A stretch of 8,313 nucleotides of DNA from Synechococcus sp. CO36386bin_37 (lineage in GTDB: Bacteria > Cyanobacteriota > Cyanobacteriia > PCC-6307 > Cyanobiaceae). Where the stretch lies: assembly GCA_011525445.1 (NCBI GenBank), contig WTGE01000213.1:1-8313 (forward strand), read 5' to 3'. Below are positions 6,800 to 8,313 of the stretch, in pieces. The position numbers and the translations under genes are program-made. Position 1 is the stretch's first letter. The number at the start of each line of letters is the position of its first letter. The notes beneath the pieces were generated by a model. That model was not told the DNA's origin. It searched no databases and worked only from the letters and a program-made list of their open reading frames with translations.

Positions 6800-7458
6800 C
6801 CGTTTGTTGAATCGGTCTCCGACAATGTGTCACGTAAAACAGTGCGAGCAGCAAGCTGTCGACGGGTTTCGTCCAACATCTCGAACTCCTGCTCGAGGCG
6901 AATTTGTGTATTTGTGAGCTCCAAAAGATTTTGCTGCTGATCCGCAACCTGCCCTCCTAAGTGGGCCCCAATCCAGAAAGAAAGTTCTCTGGGAAGGTCA
7001 GGTAAGTCGTCGGGTAGGGCTGTTATTGAGTCAGTGAGTTTTCCAGTCAATTCAACAACATCCTTTAAAGCTTGCCTCACTGTGTTTGAGAGAGCCACAA
7101 GTTCGTTTGCGTTGTCGACAGGATCGTCTTCAATCCAGCTCACCATTGCGGTCCGAAAGGGGGTTTCGCGGGTCACGTTGAGCACCCGAAAGCGCTGTTG
7201 CCCCAAGGTCACGATATTGCTGCGACCGTCTTCGCCAGTTTGATGTTGGATCACTTCTGCACAACATCCGACAGCAGCCATGTTTTGCTGATGTGGATCC
7301 CAGCGGACGACACCAAAACGTTGATCAGTTTCGAGGATGCTTTGCAACATCATTCGGTAGCGGGACTCGAATATATGCAGCGGCAGAACGTCATTAGGGA
7401 AAAGAACCACGTCCGGCAGAGGGAACAGGGGAAGTTCTCTGACGGACAGATCAACCAT
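6796..7458 (-). CDS. Stand-alone LON N-terminal (substrate-binding) domain protein
   Basis: The product has 220 residues. It begins with the hallmark of the Lon substrate-binding domain (PF02190): LPLFPLPDVVLFP and LPLHIFESRYRMML, at residues 9-38. There is no ATPase (no Walker A) and no Ser-Lys protease domain, so this is not Lon protease itself. Residues about 170-212 are rich in Gln, Leu and Glu and probably helical or coiled-coil. Such short LON-domain proteins are widespread in bacteria and cyanobacteria, and their role is not established; binding or sorting of misfolded proteins is the usual guess. The ATG start at 7456-7458 lacks a clear Shine-Dalgarno. It lies 56 bases downstream of rpsJ in the same direction, suggesting a shared transcript, and overlaps the methyltransferase start by 4 bases. 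Confidence 0.92.
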   Translation of the reverse strand: MVDLSVRELPLFPLPDVVLFPNDVLPLHIFESRYRMMLQSILETDQRFGVVRWDPHQQNMAAVGCCAEVIQHQTGEDGRSNIVTLGQQRFRVLNVTRETPFRTAMVSWIEDDPVDNANELVALSNTVRQALKDVVELTGKLTDSITALPDDLPDLPRELSFWIGAHLGGQVADQQQNLLELTNTQIRLEQEFEMLDETRRQLAARTVLRDTLSETDSTNG

Positions 7459-7514
7459 TCAGATTCATGCAATGACCAAAATCATAGGAAGATGATCTTG
7501 GGATGGGTCGAAGA

Positions 7515-7835
7515 TTAGAGCTTGACTTCGATGTCTACACCACTGGGAAGATCGAGCTTCATCAAGGCATCAATGGTTTTTGCAGAAGGGCTGTAGATAT
7601 CAATGAGGCGTCTGTGTGTGCGTGTTTCGAAGTGCTCCCGTGAATCCTTATCCACGTGGGGAGAACGTAGAACACAATAAATTTTGCGTTTGGTTGGCAG
7701 AGGAATAGGGCCGATAGCTGTTGCAGCCGTGTTGTCAGCTGTTTCGATGATTTTGTCGCAAGAAAGATCAAGCATGCGGCGGTCAAATGCCTTGAGCCGA
7801 ATACGGATTTTTTGCTGAGCGATTGCAGTGGACAT
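7515..7835 (-). CDS. rpsJ: 30S ribosomal protein S10
   Basis: S10 is a component of the small ribosomal subunit head and, as NusE, a partner of NusB and NusG in transcription antitermination in other bacteria. The product has 106 residues, the expected size. Diagnostic stretches are [14 protein letters not shown] near the N-terminus, [20 protein letters not shown] in the middle and [12 protein letters not shown] towards the end. I chose the ATG at 7833-7835 ([18 protein letters not shown]) because the family starts here; a further upstream in-frame ATG at 7889 would add 18 atypical residues and cut into the structured spacer. No clear Shine-Dalgarno is visible. The order tuf-rpsJ is the usual cyanobacterial end of the str ribosomal cluster. 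Confidence 0.97.
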   Translation of the reverse strand: MSTAIAQQKIRIRLKAFDRRMLDLSCDKIIETADNTAATAIGPIPLPTKRKIYCVLRSPHVDKDSREHFETRTHRRLIDIYSPSAKTIDALMKLDLPSGVDIEVKL

Positions 7836-7849
7836 GGAAACACTTACGA

Positions 7850-7864
7850 GTCTCGATCTGAGAC
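7850..7864 (-). promoter_or_regulatory. Small hairpin just upstream of rpsJ
   Basis: GTCTC (7850-7854) and GAGAC (7860-7864) form a perfect 5-base-pair inverted repeat with a 5-base loop. It lies 14 bases before the rpsJ start codon on the coding strand. It may affect ribosome loading. Its GTCTCAG, read on the minus strand, is also complementary to CTGAGAC at the base of the hairpin after tuf, so the two could pair alternatively. Confidence 0.35.
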
Positions 7865-7890
7865 GGTGAGATGGATTGTCGAGGTTCAAA

Positions 7891-7923
7891 CGGGATTTAA
7901 TGCAGCCGATGCAATAAATCCCG
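7891..7923 (-). promoter_or_regulatory. Strong hairpin in the tuf-rpsJ spacer
   Basis: CGGGATTTA (7891-7899) and TAAATCCCG (7915-7923) are perfect 9-base complements. Inside them TGCA (7901-7904) and TGCA (7910-7913) pair after one mismatch, leaving a 5-base loop. This makes a 13-pair hairpin in the minus-strand transcript. Only TTT follows it in that direction, so it is a poor intrinsic terminator. An RNA processing site, attenuator or leader element for rpsJ is more likely. A TAGAAT resembling a -10 box lies just upstream on the minus strand (7929-7934), but its -35 match is poor. Confidence 0.6.
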
Positions 7924-7935
7924 CAAATATTCTAC

Positions 7936-7965
7936 GAGACAGGTTGACCTGAGCCAGCCTGTCTC
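7936..7965 (-). terminator. Hairpin directly after tuf, possible weak terminator or processing site
   Basis: GAGACAGG (7936-7943) and CCTGTCTC (7958-7965) form a perfect 8-base-pair stem with a 14-base loop, inside which two further pairs can form. It begins 14 bases past the tuf stop in the direction of transcription. The bases that follow, GTAGAATATTTG, contain no uninterrupted T-run. It may therefore end only part of the tuf transcripts, or protect the tuf mRNA 3' end after cleavage. Confidence 0.5.
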
Positions 7966-7979
7966 AGGAAGGTACTAGA

Positions 7980-8313
7980 TCATTCGATGATCTTGGACAC
8001 CACTCCAGCTCCAATGGTCCGACCACCTTCACGGATGGCGAAACGCATGCCCATCTCCATAGCAACAGGGCAGATCAACTCTCCAGTCATCTGAATATTG
8101 TCTCCGGGCATCACCATTTCAACGTTGCTGCCATCTTCTGCAGTGAATGCAGTGATTTGACCGGTCACGTCGGTCGTACGAATGTAGAACTGTGGGCGAT
8201 AACCGGCGAAGAAAGGAGTGTGACGGCCACCTTCCTCTTTTTTGAGAACGTAGACCTGACCCTCGAACTTGGTATGAGGAGTGATTGATCCAGGCTTGAC
8301 GAGCACCATGCCT
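7980..8313 (-). CDS. tuf: Elongation factor Tu, C-terminal part (5' end outside window)
   Basis: EF-Tu carries aminoacyl-tRNA to the ribosome as a GTP complex. The last 110 residues are visible, ending in a TGA at 7980-7982. The GTPase domain lies beyond the right edge. What is seen is the end of domain 2 and all of domain 3, the barrel that contacts tRNA and EF-Ts: [38 protein letters not shown], and the terminal [19 protein letters not shown]. The sequence is fully ordinary for the family, including the RFAIREGG segment where kirromycin-resistance changes are known in E. coli. The base at 8313 is an incomplete codon. Identity is certain; whether it is tufA or a second copy cannot be judged here. 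Confidence 0.98.
   Translation of the reverse strand, partial: GMVLVKPGSITPHTKFEGQVYVLKKEEGGRHTPFFAGYRPQFYIRTTDVTGQITAFTAEDGSNVEMVMPGDNIQMTGELICPVAMEMGMRFAIREGGRTIGAGVVSKIIE

Noticed and set aside
7477..7496. ATCAT/ATGAT repeat followed by TTTT (minus strand) between rpsJ and the LON gene as a terminator
   Set aside because: Five AT-rich pairs give little stability, and the short spacing and same direction argue for read-through.
7198..7518. A 106-codon plus-strand frame opposite the LON-domain gene
   Set aside because: It mirrors the conserved LON N-terminal region and shows no motif of its own.

Overview
The window looks like a piece of chromosome from a marine picocyanobacterium (Synechococcus, or a high-GC Prochlorococcus). 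Three proteins point there: a cyanobacterial-type RNase E with a C-terminal Arg-run/SSA motif, a membrane-anchored methyltransferase of the Sll0418 (tocopherol/plastoquinone) type, and a DUF1997 protein. The moderate base composition, tight gene packing, weak or absent Shine-Dalgarno sequences and lack of HIP1 octamers (GCGATCGC) fit. The species cannot be fixed from the sequence alone. No mobile element, CRISPR array, tRNA or rRNA was seen.

Left part, plus strand: the 3' three quarters or so of a radical SAM-DUF2344 fusion gene (1-1563), a 257-base non-coding leader with several small stem-loops, rne (RNase E, 1821-3791), and rnhB (RNase HII, about 3802-4419). These form a nucleic-acid processing block. 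Middle: a DUF1997 gene on the minus strand (4402-4956) converges on rnhB with an 18-base overlap. It diverges from pheA (prephenate dehydratase, 5009-5848) across a 52-base gap that holds a palindrome and a repeated 9-mer.

Right part, minus strand, read from the right edge leftwards: the end of tuf (EF-Tu), a 144-base spacer with three inverted repeats, rpsJ (ribosomal protein S10), a stand-alone LON-domain protein, and the quinol methyltransferase. The last two are joined by an ATGA stop/start overlap. The methyltransferase ends 3 bases from the end of convergent pheA.

Functionally, most of the window is housekeeping: translation (tuf, rpsJ), RNA turnover and genome maintenance (rne, rnhB), phenylalanine synthesis (pheA) and prenylquinone methylation. 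I found no convincing new multi-gene system. The points worth a second look are the structured tuf-rpsJ spacer, the structured rne leader, the repeat/palindrome between DUF1997 and pheA, and the radical SAM-DUF2344 protein of unknown function beside rne.
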